Source of the DNA: Nitrospirota bacterium
GTDB taxonomy: Bacteria; Nitrospirota; Nitrospiria; Nitrospirales; UBA8639
Direction: 5' to 3'
NCBI GenBank assembly: GCA_027623995.1
Contig: JAQBUF010000003.1
Location: forward strand, 1 to 64,000
DNA: 64,000 nucleotides
Position numbers and translations under genes: made by a program. Below the pieces are notes generated by a model. That model was not told the DNA's origin. It did no database searches and saw only the letters and a program-made list of their open reading frames with translations. Positions 49,622 through 61,081 of the stretch are shown here, piece after piece (position 1 is the first letter of the stretch; every line of letters begins with the position of its first letter).

Positions 49622-50644
49622 TTACGAGCGATGCATGTCTCGATGGCGAATTTGCACGTCATGACCTAAGGAGAGAAATACCTGCTGGAGTCTGAGAGCG
49701 ACAGACACTGACCGATGACGACCACCAGTACATCCAATGGCAACAGTCAAATAACTTCGTCGTTCCTGTTCAAATAGGGGAAAAAGAAAGACAAAAAGAT
49801 TTTGCAAATGTGTCAGGAGCCCTTCGGCATTTTTATTTTCAAATACGTAACGTTGCACGGCCTCATGTTCACCAGTGAGTTCCTTCAAGTCTGGAACAAA
49901 GTTTGGGTTTTGGAGAAAACGCACATCAAAGACTAGATCGGCATCATAGGGCACGCCAAATTTATACCCAAACGTCATCAAGGACACTCGCATGGATTGC
50001 TTATGGTCTACATCACTAAAGTGTCGTGCCATCCAATCGCGCAGTTCATGCACGGTCATATTCGAGGTATCCAGCACTTGATCAGCACCCGATCGCAATT
50101 CTTGCAATTGTTGTCGCTCTAATTGAATTCCCTCAATCACGGGCTGCTGCGGTAAAAGAGGATGAGGGCGACGGGATTCTGAAAATCGGCGGGTCAGTAC
50201 GACATCACTGGCTTCTAGAAAAAGAAGCTCCACGGAATAGGTGCTCTGTTTCAAGCGTGAGAGATTGTCAAAGAAATCGGCGAAAAATCCGCGTTCTCGT
50301 ATATCGATGCCCAAGGCAATGTTTCGAACATCTCCACTCCGCTGTCCACACAACTCTGCAAATTTTGGGAACAATGCCGGCGGAAGATTGTCCACACAAA
50401 AAAACCCAAGATCCTCAAGGCATTTCAGCGCAAGGGTTTTTCCAGATCCTGAGGCACCACTGACAATCACGAGTTGAAGGCGCGCTTCTGGGTTTTTCAA
50501 GTCCACAATGTCACCACTCGCCATCGATGAGTCCATTCCGCAATCCGTAAGTTCATCCATCAAGTAAAGGGTGGGGGAATAGGACAGGTTCATTCCACCA
50601 AAGTCGTTATGAGGGCATCCGTTTCCGTTGACTTGCCGGCGCAA
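49622..50644 (-). CDS. rapZ: RNase adapter protein RapZ (start probably internal, after the rpoN overlap)
   Basis: LVIVSGASGSGKTLALKCLEDLGFFCVDNLPPAL; IGCTGGRHRSV. Confidence 0.94.
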   Translation of the reverse strand: MRRQVNGNGCPHNDFGGMNLSYSPTLYLMDELTDCGMDSSMASGDIVDLKNPEARLQLVIVSGASGSGKTLALKCLEDLGFFCVDNLPPALFPKFAELCGQRSGDVRNIALGIDIRERGFFADFFDNLSRLKQSTYSVELLFLEASDVVLTRRFSESRRPHPLLPQQPVIEGIQLERQQLQELRSGADQVLDTSNMTVHELRDWMARHFSDVDHKQSMRVSLMTFGYKFGVPYDADLVFDVRFLQNPNFVPDLKELTGEHEAVQRYVFENKNAEGLLTHLQNLFVFLFPLFEQERRSYLTVAIGCTGGRHRSVSVALRLQQVFLSLGHDVQIRHRDMHRS

Positions 50645-52100
50645 TATTCAGCTCGGCTCGATATTTCGCCACAGTACGCCGCGCGATGATAATTCCACGG
50701 TGCTTCAACCTCGCCACGATTTCTTGATCTTTTAAAGGCTTCTTCGCACTTTCAAGAGCCACCATTTCACGTATCAATTCCCGGACCGTGAGAGAGGATA
50801 AATCTTCGGCCCCAGGATCAGATCGTTGGATGCCAGCATTAAAGAAAAACTTTAATTCCAACATCCCCTGAGGACAATACATGTATTTATTCGTCGTCAC
50901 CCGACTGATCGTTGACTCATGCATCCCCACATCTTCCGCAACTTGCTTGAGAACCAAAGGCTTTAAATGCTGAATACCCTTATCAAGAAAGGGTTCTTGG
51001 AAATGAATAAGACTTCGCACAACTTTTAGAATGGTTTTATTCCGTTGATCTAGACTGCGAATGATCCACTGTGCCCCTCGAATCTTATCATCAAGATACA
51101 CTTTTGTTGACTCTGGGGTATCTCCGCCTCCACTCATCATCTGTTTGTAATAGGGGCTAATCTGTACTCGAGGCACCCCATCTTCGTTTAACAGTACCAC
51201 CCATTCACCTTCATCTTTAAAGACAAACACATCGGGAATAATGATTTGATTCGTATCAGAGAAATACGGGCGCCCAGGTTTAGGCTCTAAACCCTCAATA
51301 ATATGAACGGCATCATACACTTCCTCAAGAGACACCCCGACTTCCTTCGCGATGAGAGGGTACCGCTTTTTTTGAAGATCAGTTAAATGATTCGCAATAA
51401 TTGTTTTGAGTAATGAATCCGGCCCGGTACCATTGGCGGAATGGGCACGTCCTACCAATCCATAATGCAAATGCCGCAATTGAATATTGAGGCATTCCTG
51501 AAGATCACGCGCAGCCACCCCGGGAGGATCAAAGGTTTGAATAAGGTCCAGGGCATTTTCAACTTGATGAAGACTCGCATGGGTATCTTCCGCAATCTCC
51601 TCAAGAGAGGTTCGGATATAGCCATCTTCATCGATATTGCCAATTAAGACTGTCCCAATGGCCTGCTCTTCTTCACTCACAGATGACAGGCGTAACTGCC
51701 ATAACAAGTGTTCTTCAAGCGAGGCGGGTCTCGTCAGCGTCTGTTCAAAGGAAGGAAAATCTTCGTCGTTGATAGGAGAAGATTGGCTGGCACCTCCTGC
51801 TCGCCAATCACTTTCATAATAATTGTCCCATTCCTCAGAGGATAACGGTTCGGTAAATTCTGTCGTTTCCGTCTCACCACTGGCTTCCCCATCAGCTGCC
51901 GCCACCTCTTTGGCTTCGGCTACGCTTTCGACTTCTTCCTGGTCTGCCCCGACTTCTTCGAGTAAGGGATTTTCCATGAGGTGCTGAGACAACGTTTGCT
52001 GTAGTTCAAGTCTAGATAACTGAAGAAGTTTTATCGCTTGTTGAAGTTGGGGAGTCATCACCAACCTCTGGCTCAACTTCAAATCTAGTCGTAATTCCAT
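50607..52100 (-). CDS. rpoN: RNA polymerase sigma-54 factor
   Basis: QRLVMTPQLQQAIKLLQLSRLELQQ; RPYFSDTNQIIIPDVFV; ARRTVAKYRAELNI. Confidence 0.95.
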   Translation of the reverse strand: MELRLDLKLSQRLVMTPQLQQAIKLLQLSRLELQQTLSQHLMENPLLEEVGADQEEVESVAEAKEVAAADGEASGETETTEFTEPLSSEEWDNYYESDWRAGGASQSSPINDEDFPSFEQTLTRPASLEEHLLWQLRLSSVSEEEQAIGTVLIGNIDEDGYIRTSLEEIAEDTHASLHQVENALDLIQTFDPPGVAARDLQECLNIQLRHLHYGLVGRAHSANGTGPDSLLKTIIANHLTDLQKKRYPLIAKEVGVSLEEVYDAVHIIEGLEPKPGRPYFSDTNQIIIPDVFVFKDEGEWVVLLNEDGVPRVQISPYYKQMMSGGGDTPESTKVYLDDKIRGAQWIIRSLDQRNKTILKVVRSLIHFQEPFLDKGIQHLKPLVLKQVAEDVGMHESTISRVTTNKYMYCPQGMLELKFFFNAGIQRSDPGAEDLSSLTVRELIREMVALESAKKPLKDQEIVARLKHRGIIIARRTVAKYRAELNIAPASQRKRMPS

Positions 52101-52123
52101 ATCCTCACACCAACCTTTAATAC

Positions 52124-52855
52124 CTATGAGAGCTTGAAACGTTCACCTAAGTAGATAGCTCGAGCTTTCGGACTACTCACGACCGCTTCAGGATTGCCTG
52201 ATTCTAAGATCGTACCTTCGTTAATTATATAGGCTCGATCCGTTATGGAAAGGGTTTCTTGCACATTATGATCTGTAATTAAAATGCCAATGTTTTTCTT
52301 TTTTAACGATGTAATAATTTCCTGGATATCGGAAACCGCAATCGGATCAATACCCGCAAATGGCTCATCCAACAATAAGAAACTTGGCTTCGTGGCGAGC
52401 GCGCGAGTGATCTCGAGTCTCCGACGTTCCCCACCTGACAAGGTAAACGCTTGGCTTTTTCGAAGGTTCGTCAAACCAAGCTCACCCAGCAATTCATCCA
52501 GTCGAATCAGCCTCTCTTGCTTGGAAAGACCAAGCGTCTCTAGCACTGCCATGATGTTGTCTTCAACGGACAATCGACGAAACACGGAAGCTTCCTGCGG
52601 AAGATAGCCAATTCCTTGCCGCGCCCGTTGATACATCGGCAAATGAGTAATGGGCTCACGGTTCAGGAGGATTTGCCCATGATCGGGCTGACAGAGCCCC
52701 ACGACCATATCAAAAATTGTGGTTTTCCCTGCGCCATTGGGACCTAGGAGACCGACAATCTCTCCAGCCTCAACGTCAAGAGACACGCCACGAACAACTT
52801 CGCGTCCCTTAAAACTCTTTCTCAGTTCCTTCGCATAAACACGGGGTTGCCGCAT
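52124..52855 (-). CDS. lptB: LPS export ABC transporter ATPase
   Basis: [36 protein letters not shown]; start near 52855. Confidence 0.95.
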   Translation of the reverse strand: MRQPRVYAKELRKSFKGREVVRGVSLDVEAGEIVGLLGPNGAGKTTIFDMVVGLCQPDHGQILLNREPITHLPMYQRARQGIGYLPQEASVFRRLSVEDNIMAVLETLGLSKQERLIRLDELLGELGLTNLRKSQAFTLSGGERRRLEITRALATKPSFLLLDEPFAGIDPIAVSDIQEIITSLKKKNIGILITDHNVQETLSITDRAYIINEGTILESGNPEAVVSSPKARAIYLGERFKLS

Positions 52856-52914
52856 GATGTTATAAAAACCGCGCACTCCAAATAAATATCGGACTTGTGG
52901 GGAGAAGCATTGGC

Positions 52915-53493
52915 CTAACTGTCTGGTTCCTCTTGGATAACCACATGGGATCCACCTTCCACAATGCTTCGCTCTTCTTTTAAGAAAATCGTCATTCGTG
53001 TCCCGGTCACCCTGGTCCCATTCTGCCAAGCCACTGGAGTTTCGGTGAGCACGACCTTATCTTCGTCTTTATAATAAACGGCTCGTCCACTTGTGGCTTT
53101 ACCATCTTCTTTTTCAATGATGACATGGCCTTGGGCTTCGACCACATCCACTTGCTGTCCAAATGAATCGTCTGATGATTTCTCGGTTGATGAATTCTCC
53201 GATTTTCCGGGTTCATCTTTTTTAAAAAACACCGTCATGCGATCAGCTCGGATTACCATATTTTCTCGAGTTAAGACCACGGACTTTTCAAAAATGGCCT
53301 TCCGTGACTTCCCCTGGGCTATCATGGTCCCAGACGTAATAGTCGTAGGATTACTAGACGCAGCCAAACCTGAGGTCGCTATGAACCCTAGGACAAGGGT
53401 TCCCACCACAAAGGTGACCACAGCCCCCGACCGCTCATTGAGATAAAGATTGCACATGGACATGATCCAGAACAGTAAACTCCTCTGATTCAA
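52915..53493 (-). CDS. lptA: LptA/OstA family LPS transport periplasmic protein
   Basis: OstA-like [20 protein letters not shown]; position between lptB and lptC. Confidence 0.85.
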   Translation of the reverse strand: MNQRSLLFWIMSMCNLYLNERSGAVVTFVVGTLVLGFIATSGLAASSNPTTITSGTMIAQGKSRKAIFEKSVVLTRENMVIRADRMTVFFKKDEPGKSENSSTEKSSDDSFGQQVDVVEAQGHVIIEKEDGKATSGRAVYYKDEDKVVLTETPVAWQNGTRVTGTRMTIFLKEERSIVEGGSHVVIQEEPDS

Positions 53494-54004
53494 GATACCC
53501 CACTAAGCCCACTCCAGTAATCGTCAAACCATTGCCTTGGATCGTCACTGGGCTTGATGTTCGAATTTCTTGCTTTTCGTCAATCCAATGGAGATCGGGG
53601 GTAAAAATAGTGAACCCATTGGCGAGCTCAATGACAATCGGCGTCTCTTGATTGCGTAATGAAAAGTCATTGGTCTCGGTATTAATCAGCCCTTCATCGG
53701 CATCCACCATCATGTCCTCGCCATCCTGTCCAAACAATCGCAATTGCACATCAACCAGGGTTGCCTCATGTCTCTCTTCAAATACCTCGGCTCTTTGCGC
53801 AGCGACTTCCCACTGCACCTTACCATCTTTGGTTTGGTGATACACAAACCCTTCCATTCCCGCATCGGCATCTTCAAGAACAGGGGAATCAATGGGAGGG
53901 GGAGGAGCAGTGGAACGCACATGCCCAATCACGACATATCCCAAATAGACGGCGAGGCCAAGGATGATTCCACCCAGCGTCCATCGCATGAAACGGTTGG
54001 ACAT
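53435..54004 (-). CDS. lptC: LPS export system protein LptC
   Basis: N-terminal TM; YHQTKDGKVQWEVAAQRAEVFEERHEATLVDVQLRLFGQDG. Confidence 0.85.
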   Translation of the reverse strand: MSNRFMRWTLGGIILGLAVYLGYVVIGHVRSTAPPPPIDSPVLEDADAGMEGFVYHQTKDGKVQWEVAAQRAEVFEERHEATLVDVQLRLFGQDGEDMMVDADEGLINTETNDFSLRNQETPIVIELANGFTIFTPDLHWIDEKQEIRTSSPVTIQGNGLTITGVGLVGYLESEEFTVLDHVHVQSLSQ

Positions 54005-54208
54005 CCTTGCCTAACTCCAAGTATGAATCTTGCATGATCCGAAAAAGAATAGCACAGGCCCCTGTCCAAGTAAACTACAAGCCCTTGGATAGAGACCAGA
54101 ATTACATAACAATGTCAACTAGTTAGATAAATGCATGCGGGAACGAAATGAGAACAGCTCCAATTCGCCGGCAATTGAAAATTTTGTAGGAAGGAAGCGA
54201 TATGGCCT

Positions 54209-54634
54209 TTAGGTTTTCTCAGTGACGGTATCCTGGATGGATGTGGTTTCAGAATCCTTGTCCTCCTTGATAGATGCCCCACGTTCAATGAGTTCTAAGG
54301 CGACCATTTCGGCACCGTCACCAGGACGTCGCCGAGTATGAATAATACGAGTATAGCCTCCAGCTCGACCACGAAATCGTCCAGCGACATCATCAAAAAG
54401 TTTTGAGACAATATCTTTTTTCATAATAAAACTGAGCGCCTGACGCCGGGCATGCAAACTTCCAACTTTTCCCAGAGTAATCATTTTCTCTGCAATACCA
54501 CGAATTTCTTTGGCCTTGGCTTCCGTCGTCTCAATCCGCTCGTGTTCCAACAAGGACGTCACCAGGTTCCGGAACAATGCACGACGATGCTTTGAATTTC
54601 TACCAAATTGTCTACCTGTTTTTCGGTGGCGCAC
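54209..54634 (-). CDS. rplQ: 50S ribosomal protein L17
   Basis: MRHRKTGRQFGRNSKHRRALFRNLVTSLLEHERIETTEAKAKE. Confidence 0.97.
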   Translation of the reverse strand: MRHRKTGRQFGRNSKHRRALFRNLVTSLLEHERIETTEAKAKEIRGIAEKMITLGKVGSLHARRQALSFIMKKDIVSKLFDDVAGRFRGRAGGYTRIIHTRRRPGDGAEMVALELIERGASIKEDKDSETTSIQDTVTEKT

Positions 54635-54668
54635 TGGAGTACCCTCTTTCTACCGCTATGGATTAAAT

Positions 54669-55652
54669 CTAGTTCAATGGAGTGACCGGTTCGGCCTTTA
54701 TTCCTAATCCGAGCCCCATTTCATGCAAGACTTCTTTAATTTCGTTTAAAGACTTTTTCCCGAAATTTTTGGTTTTCAACATTTCCATTTCCGACCGATG
54801 CACCAAATCTTCTATCGTCTTGATATTGGCGTTTTTTAAGCAATTCGCTGCCCGTACGGAAAGTTCTAACTCATTCACGCTTCTTGCGAGGTTTTTATGT
54901 AATTCAACCTGCATCTCGTTTTGGGATGAATCAGGTTCAGCCTCGCGCATTTCTTCGCTTGGCATACAAATCGCCAAGTGCTCTCGCAGAATGCCCGCAG
55001 CCGAAGAAACGGCTTCTTGTGGTGTGATGCTTCCATCGGTCCAAATTTCAAGGTGCAGCCGGTCATAGTCCGTCATTCGGCCAACACGAGCATTTTCCAC
55101 ATGGAAATTCACACGCTTGATCGGGGAGAAAACCGAATCGACGGGAACAACCCCGATAGGCAGTCCCTCTTCCTTATTTCGCTCTGCGGGGACGTAGCCT
55201 CTTCCTGGCTTGACTATCATTTCAATATCAATCATGCCATCTTTATCAAGAGTCGCGATTTTCAATTCAGGATTCAGCACAGTCACATCAGCATCATGTT
55301 CAATATCTGCAGCCGTCGCATCGCCAGGCCCCTTCTTCTTTAACCGAACAGCCTTCGCCTTATCGGTATTCAATTTCAATCGAAGACCTTTGACGTTGAG
55401 TACAATAATGGTCAGGTCTTCGGTGACACCAGGAAGGGTAGAAAACTCATGGTAGGCCCCTTCAATTTTCACCGATGTCACGGCAGCACCTGGGAGTGAA
55501 GACAGCAATACTCGCCGCAAGGAATTCCCAATGGTTGTTCCAAAACCCCGCTCAAATGGTTCAGCAGTGAACTTTCCATAGGTGGCAGAGGCCGTGTCTT
55601 TTTCTAACTCCAGCCGCATAGGCAGCTGAAAATCTTTCATCCCTTTGCTCAT
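54669..55652 (-). CDS. rpoA: RNA polymerase subunit alpha
   Basis: AEPFERGFGTTIGNSLRRVLLSSLPGAAVTSVKIEG. Confidence 0.98.
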   Translation of the reverse strand: MSKGMKDFQLPMRLELEKDTASATYGKFTAEPFERGFGTTIGNSLRRVLLSSLPGAAVTSVKIEGAYHEFSTLPGVTEDLTIIVLNVKGLRLKLNTDKAKAVRLKKKGPGDATAADIEHDADVTVLNPELKIATLDKDGMIDIEMIVKPGRGYVPAERNKEEGLPIGVVPVDSVFSPIKRVNFHVENARVGRMTDYDRLHLEIWTDGSITPQEAVSSAAGILREHLAICMPSEEMREAEPDSSQNEMQVELHKNLARSVNELELSVRAANCLKNANIKTIEDLVHRSEMEMLKTKNFGKKSLNEIKEVLHEMGLGLGIKAEPVTPLN

Positions 55653-55739
55653 CTACGCCCCCCTTCGCCTCATCTGTCTATATTCAATTTGTATGATCAA
55701 AATATTTGTCGCGTTCATTTCAAAACCGAGATAGTGACG

Positions 55740-56366
55740 TTATCGAGAGTACAATTCGACGATCACCTGTTCATTCACTGGTGCCCCGATATCATCCTTG
55801 GATGGCGTGGCGTTAATCGTCCCTCGGAATGCATCACGATCCACATCAATCCAATTAGGTGTCCCTCGCCCTTCGGTCACTTCTAAGGCACTTTTAATCG
55901 CTAATAATTCATGGCTCTTTGGTTTAACCGTAATGACATCGCCAACTGAGGTGGTCAATGAGGGGATATCCGCTTTCTTCCCATTCAGAAGAATATGCCC
56001 ATGATTGACGAGCTGACGAGCTTGTTTCCGAGATAAGGCAAACCCAATACGGTAGACAACATTATCTAAACGCTGCTCAAGTAACCGCAGCAAATTCTCA
56101 CCCGTCACACCAGTTTGCCGTTCCGCACGGCTAAAAATCACCCGAAACTGGCGTTCCAGGACACCATATATTCGTCGTAACTTTTGCTTTTCACGCAACT
56201 GCACACTATAGTCTGTCGCCCGTGATCGTCCTTGTCCGTGCTGCCCTGGGGGATAACTCCGTCGCTCTATTGCACATTTGTCCGTCATGCACCGAGTTCC
56301 CTTGAGAAAGAGCTTCACGCCTTCTCGCCGACAAAGCCTACACACTGGTCCGTTATAGTTCGCCAC
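55740..56366 (-). CDS. rpsD: 30S ribosomal protein S4
   Basis: CRLCRREGVKLFLKGTRC; RLDNVVYRIGFALSRKQARQLVNHGHI. Confidence 0.97.
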   Translation of the reverse strand: MANYNGPVCRLCRREGVKLFLKGTRCMTDKCAIERRSYPPGQHGQGRSRATDYSVQLREKQKLRRIYGVLERQFRVIFSRAERQTGVTGENLLRLLEQRLDNVVYRIGFALSRKQARQLVNHGHILLNGKKADIPSLTTSVGDVITVKPKSHELLAIKSALEVTEGRGTPNWIDVDRDAFRGTINATPSKDDIGAPVNEQVIVELYSR

Positions 56367-56448
56367 TTCGTTTTCCTTTCACATAAACCTGAGCTTGCTC
56401 AGCTCTCGATATGATGGCTGACCCCTTCAGGCAGCCACGACTCCATTA

Positions 56449-56832
56449 TTACACTCGTCGTCGTTTTGGAGGACGGCATCCGTTATGCGGAATTGGCGTC
56501 ACGTCTCGGATTAAATTGACTCGCAATCCCACGGATTGCAAGGCGCGAACAGCCGATTCTCGGCCAGATCCAGGACCATTGACATAGACATCTATTTGCC
56601 GCATCCCATGTTCCATGGCTTTCCTTCCAGCAGCTTCCCCGGCACGAGTCGCCGCAAAGGGGGTACTCTTCCGCGACCCCTTAAAACCCAGGCTCCCAGA
56701 ACTTGACCATGAGATAGCATTGCCACTCATGTCAGTGACCGTCACCAAGGTATTATTAAAGGAAGCTTGGACATGCGCAATTCCCACTTGGACAATCTTT
56801 TTTTCCTTCTTTCGGCCCTTCTTCACAGTCAT
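56449..56832 (-). CDS. rpsK: 30S ribosomal protein S11
   Basis: [22 protein letters not shown]...[15 protein letters not shown]. Confidence 0.97.
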   Translation of the reverse strand: MTVKKGRKKEKKIVQVGIAHVQASFNNTLVTVTDMSGNAISWSSSGSLGFKGSRKSTPFAATRAGEAAGRKAMEHGMRQIDVYVNGPGSGRESAVRALQSVGLRVNLIRDVTPIPHNGCRPPKRRRV

Positions 56833-56853
56833 GCAATCACCCTTTGTTAATTT

Positions 56854-57219
56854 CTATTTCTTACGACCCATTGTGGGTCGCTTTCCCTTACGGGTCCGAG
56901 CATTGGTTTTTGTTCGTTGTCCTCTGGCCGGAAGCCCTCTTCGATGACGAAGTCCACGATAGGAGCCGGTATCAATTAACCGTTTAATGCTCATCGTGAT
57001 ATCTTTACGTAAATCACCTTCCACATTACATTCCCGGTCAATAATCTCTCGAAGTTTGACAATATCCTCTTCGCCGAGATCCTTCACCCGAATCGCCCCA
57101 TCAATGCCTGTCTTCCGCAAGATACTGCGCGCTGTCCACGTTCCAATTCCGTAGATATACGTCAACCCAATATCAACGCGCTTCCCGACGGGAAGATCTA
57201 TTCCTGAAATACGAGCCAT
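56854..57219 (-). CDS. rpsM: 30S ribosomal protein S13
   Basis: [26 protein letters not shown]. Confidence 0.97.
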   Translation of the reverse strand: MARISGIDLPVGKRVDIGLTYIYGIGTWTARSILRKTGIDGAIRVKDLGEEDIVKLREIIDRECNVEGDLRKDITMSIKRLIDTGSYRGLRHRRGLPARGQRTKTNARTRKGKRPTMGRKK

Positions 57220-57295
57220 GCGTCCTCCTTGCTCTCACCCACAGCTACATCAGACAGACAGTCCCCTGTCCCTGGTAGCTGAGACTTACATTTAA

Positions 57296-57409
57296 TTAAC
57301 CTTGCCGCTGCTTATGCTTCGGATTCACGCAACGAACCCGAACCACACCGCGTCTTCGGTAGACTGTACATTTTGAACAAATTGGTTTAACTGATGATTT
57401 CACTTTCAT
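57296..57409 (-). CDS. rpmJ: 50S ribosomal protein L36 (not in ORF track)
   Basis: Manual translation [37 protein letters not shown]. Confidence 0.95.
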   Translation of the reverse strand: MKVKSSVKPICSKCTVYRRRGVVRVRCVNPKHKQRQG

Positions 57410-57427
57410 GTTTCAACCCATATCGTA

Positions 57428-57646
57428 TTATTTAAAGCGATAGGTAATACGGCCTCTCGTCAAATCATAGGGAGACAATTCAACCGTAACTTTATCTCCT
57501 GGCAAAATTCTAATGAAATGCATGCGCATTTTCCCAGAAATATGGGCTAGAATCTTATGCCCACTCTCTAACTTCACTCGAAACATTGCATTAGGCAAGG
57601 TCTCTAATACTGCCCCTTGAACCTCTATAACGTCTTCTTTGCCCAT
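57428..57646 (-). CDS. infA: Translation initiation factor IF-1
   Basis: [67 protein letters not shown]. Confidence 0.97.
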   Translation of the reverse strand: MGKEDVIEVQGAVLETLPNAMFRVKLESGHKILAHISGKMRMHFIRILPGDKVTVELSPYDLTRGRITYRFK

Positions 57647-57685
57647 AATTATGTGTAGATTTCTAGTAGGAAACCTTTATCCTCA

Positions 57686-58444
57686 TCAGTGCGCCAGAGC
57701 CGTTAAAATTCTTGGCGGGCCACTTGGTTGAATCGCCATCGTATGTTCAAAGTGAGCAGAGAGGCTTCCATCTTGGGTAACCGCCGTCCATTGATCCTCT
57801 AAAACCCGGACATGATATCCCCCAACATTTACCATAGGCTCGATGGCTAACACCATCCCTACCTGAAGGCGAGGACCCTGCCCTGGCCGTCCATAATTTG
57901 GTACTTGTGGCTCTTCATGTAACTCACGTCCAATCCCATGCCCAACAAAATCTCGAACAACTGAAAACCCATGGGCTTCGACATGTTGTTGTACCGCATG
58001 CGAAATATCAGACAATCGATTGCCAACGACACCCTGCTCAATGCCCTTCATCATAGCTTCTTCCGTCACGCGCATCAAAGTCGCGACTTGGTCTGAAACT
58101 TGACCAACCGGGACAGTCATCGCACCATCCCCATAAAATCCTTCAACGATTGCACCTAAGTCAAGCCCTATGATATCGCCTTCTTTCAACACCCGATTTG
58201 ACGGAATTCCATGAACGACCTCGTCATTGACTGCCACACACAGAGTTCGTGGATAGTTCCGGTAGCCTTTAAACGCGGGGATACCACCATGGCTTCGTAT
58301 AAACTCTTCCGCGATTCCATCCAGAAACAGGGTCGTAATGCCAGGTTTCACTTCTTTTTTCAAAACCTGATGGGCTTCTGCAACTATTTTCGAAGCCTGG
58401 GCCATCATTTCGACTTCTTCTAGTGTTTTTAGAACAATCATCAA
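57686..58444 (-). CDS. map: Type I methionine aminopeptidase
   Basis: FKGYRNYPRTLCVAVNDEVVHGIP; GHGIGRELHEEPQVPNYG. Confidence 0.96.
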   Translation of the reverse strand: MMIVLKTLEEVEMMAQASKIVAEAHQVLKKEVKPGITTLFLDGIAEEFIRSHGGIPAFKGYRNYPRTLCVAVNDEVVHGIPSNRVLKEGDIIGLDLGAIVEGFYGDGAMTVPVGQVSDQVATLMRVTEEAMMKGIEQGVVGNRLSDISHAVQQHVEAHGFSVVRDFVGHGIGRELHEEPQVPNYGRPGQGPRLQVGMVLAIEPMVNVGGYHVRVLEDQWTAVTQDGSLSAHFEHTMAIQPSGPPRILTALAH

Positions 58445-58450
58445 GGCTTA

Positions 58451-59095
58451 TCAAGATGGCAACAAAGCAAGTAGGCGTTCCTGCACCCCTTCTACCGACC
58501 CTGATCCATCTAATTCAACCAACAAACTCTTGTCACGATAATAATCAATCAGTGGAGAGGTTTGCGCTTCATAGACGGTCAACCTCGACTCCACTGTTTC
58601 CTTTCGATCATCACTACGCTGAATAAGGGCGCCTCCGCATTCGTCACAAATGTCCTCCTGTTTGGGAGGGACAAACTCTACATGAAAAACAGCAGGACAT
58701 TTTGAGCAACTTCTTCGTCCACTCAGTCGATTAATGACTTCCTCTCGTGGAATGACAAAGTGCATGACACGATCAAGGGACAATCCCTTACCAGCCAACA
58801 ACCCAGAAAGCGTATCGGCTTGAGGCACGGTTCGCGGGAACCCATCGAGAATAAACCCTTGGCCACATTCAGGCGTGCCCACTTTTTCTTCAACTAAGCC
58901 AATAACAACTTTATCAGGAACTAAGTCTCCGCGATCCATAAATTGTTTGGCTTCAAGGCCCAATGCTGTCTGCTGCGCGACACCGGCTCTTAAGAGATCT
59001 CCAGTGGAAATCTTTGGGATGCCAAACTGCGCTGACACCATTTCCGCTTGAGTCCCCTTTCCAACTCCTGGGGCGCCAAGAAAGACTAACCGCAT
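58451..59095 (-). CDS. adk: Adenylate kinase
   Basis: MRLVFLGAPGVGKGTQAEMVSAQFGIPKISTGDLLR; zinc-binding lid cysteines. Confidence 0.97.
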   Translation of the reverse strand: MRLVFLGAPGVGKGTQAEMVSAQFGIPKISTGDLLRAGVAQQTALGLEAKQFMDRGDLVPDKVVIGLVEEKVGTPECGQGFILDGFPRTVPQADTLSGLLAGKGLSLDRVMHFVIPREEVINRLSGRRSCSKCPAVFHVEFVPPKQEDICDECGGALIQRSDDRKETVESRLTVYEAQTSPLIDYYRDKSLLVELDGSGSVEGVQERLLALLPS

Positions 59096-59101
59096 CGAAG
59101 G

Positions 59102-60412
59102 CTATCCATTTCTTCCCTTCAGGGGGCGCTTGAGAAACCCTTCATAATTGCGCATCAACATATGTGATTCAATTTGTTGGGCGGTATCTAACCCCACCCC
59201 AACCACAATCAGCAATGATGTCCCTCCAAAATAGAATGGGACATTAAGCCGATAAATCAATAGTTCAGGGATGACACAGACAATGGCCAAATAAATGGAC
59301 CCAGCAAAAGTGATTCTCGTCAGAACCTTGTAAATATAATCCGCAGTGCGCTGCCCAGGTCGAATGCCTGGTATAAATCCGCCATATTTTTTCATGTTGT
59401 CCGACATATCAACTGGATTCAAGACAACAGCCGTATAAAAAAAGCAAAAGAAGAGAATCATGCTGACATACATCAGCGTATAGACCAATGACCCAGGTGC
59501 GAGTTGAGCACCGATATCCTGAACCCACGGAACCTGGATAAAGCCTGCAATCGTCGCCGGAAAAGCAATGATGGACGAAGCAAAAATTGGTGGGATAACT
59601 CCAGCCGTATTAATTTTTAGCGGAATATGAGTGTTCTGACCTCCATACACTTTCCGTCCTATAACCCGCTTGGCATATTGAACAGGAACCTTTCTTCGAC
59701 CACTTTCCAAAAAGACGATGGCTGTCACGACGCCAACCATGACCAGGGCCAAAAGGATCAGGAAGAGAAGGCTAAGCTCTCCCACTCGATATAGGTCCAC
59801 TGTTTGAACAACGGCACTGGGGAGTCGAGCAACAATTCCGGCGAAAATGATAAGGGAGATCCCGTTTCCAACCCCTCTTTCCGTAATCTGCTCACCCAAC
59901 CACATGAGAAATGCGGTCCCTGAAGTGAGGGTAATGACGGTCATCAAACGAAATGGCCAACCAGGCTCGAGTACAAACTGCCCTTGGTTCATTCCCTCAA
60001 GTCCTAGAGCAATTCCAAACCCTTGAACGAGAGCAATTCCAATTGTGCCATAGCGTGTGTACTGAATGATCGTTTTTCTTCCGCGCTCACCCTCCTTCGC
60101 AAGTTTCGACAGGTGCGGAATAACCACGGTCAACAGCTGTATAATAATCGACGCGCTGATATATGGCATGATGCCTAGCGCAAAGATTGTGAGACGTGAT
60201 AAAGCGCCTCCGGAGAAGATATCGAGAAATCCGAGAAGAGCCCCCCCACGATCAAGAAGGAACTTTGCTAATTCATTATTGTTAATCCCAGGAGTGGGGA
60301 CATGCGCCCCAATCCTATACACAGCCAGCATTGCCAGGGTAAAGAGCACACGGCTTCGTAACTCTGGAATTTTAAGGATGTTTTGGAAGCTCGTAATGAG
60401 CCGTTCAAGCAC
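59102..60412 (-). CDS. secY: Preprotein translocase subunit SecY
   Basis: [34 protein letters not shown]. Confidence 0.97.
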   Translation of the reverse strand: MLERLITSFQNILKIPELRSRVLFTLAMLAVYRIGAHVPTPGINNNELAKFLLDRGGALLGFLDIFSGGALSRLTIFALGIMPYISASIIIQLLTVVIPHLSKLAKEGERGRKTIIQYTRYGTIGIALVQGFGIALGLEGMNQGQFVLEPGWPFRLMTVITLTSGTAFLMWLGEQITERGVGNGISLIIFAGIVARLPSAVVQTVDLYRVGELSLLFLILLALVMVGVVTAIVFLESGRRKVPVQYAKRVIGRKVYGGQNTHIPLKINTAGVIPPIFASSIIAFPATIAGFIQVPWVQDIGAQLAPGSLVYTLMYVSMILFFCFFYTAVVLNPVDMSDNMKKYGGFIPGIRPGQRTADYIYKVLTRITFAGSIYLAIVCVIPELLIYRLNVPFYFGGTSLLIVVGVGLDTAQQIESHMLMRNYEGFLKRPLKGRNG

Positions 60413-60854
60413 TGCCTATGACCTTAGCTTGTCCGCCAGCTTGCTCAATCTTTTGAATGGCCGACTGACTAAATTTATGGGCTTCCACGACAAGAGGTTT
60501 TGTCAATTCCCCCACACCAAGAATTTTAATCGGCATGGATCGTTTTTTAACGATACCTTTTTCATGCAATAATTGTGGAGTCACTTCATTCACATCAGAC
60601 AGGGCGGAGAGGACTTTAAGGTTGACAATGTTATATTCAACACGAAAAGGATTATGAAACCCGCGTTTTGGCAATCGACGAGCTAAAGGCATTTGGCCGC
60701 CCTCGAACCCAGCCATATTCGGATTTCCAGATCGAGCCAAAACCCCCTTATGACCTTTTCCGGAAGTTTTACCACGACCGGATCCTGGGCCACGTCCTAA
60801 TCGCTTTCCTTTTTTCTTAGACCCTGGCGCTGGGCGTAAATCATGAAGCTTCAT
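60405..60854 (-). CDS. rplO: 50S ribosomal protein L15
   Basis: [37 protein letters not shown]. Confidence 0.97.
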   Translation of the reverse strand: MKLHDLRPAPGSKKKGKRLGRGPGSGRGKTSGKGHKGVLARSGNPNMAGFEGGQMPLARRLPKRGFHNPFRVEYNIVNLKVLSALSDVNEVTPQLLHEKGIVKKRSMPIKILGVGELTKPLVVEAHKFSQSAIQKIEQAGGQAKVIGSA

Positions 60855-60856
60855 TT

Positions 60857-61057
60857 CTATATTACCTCAACCAAATGCTTAACCTTATCAATTAATCCAA
60901 GAACCTGTGGGTTTTTGGGACGTTCAACGGTTTGATGCAGGCGCCTCAGCCCAAGGCCCAACAAAAACTCCCGCTGTTTGTAAGACCGACCAATTGGACT
61001 GCGCTTCAGAGTAATGGAGACTGTGTCCATTTCGTCTTTTTGTTTAGAAGTAGCCAT
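60857..61057 (-). CDS. rpmD: 50S ribosomal protein L30
   Basis: [35 protein letters not shown]. Confidence 0.95.
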   Translation of the reverse strand: MATSKQKDEMDTVSITLKRSPIGRSYKQREFLLGLGLRRLHQTVERPKNPQVLGLIDKVKHLVEVI

Positions 61058-61081
61058 AAATAATTATTATACCCAACCTAG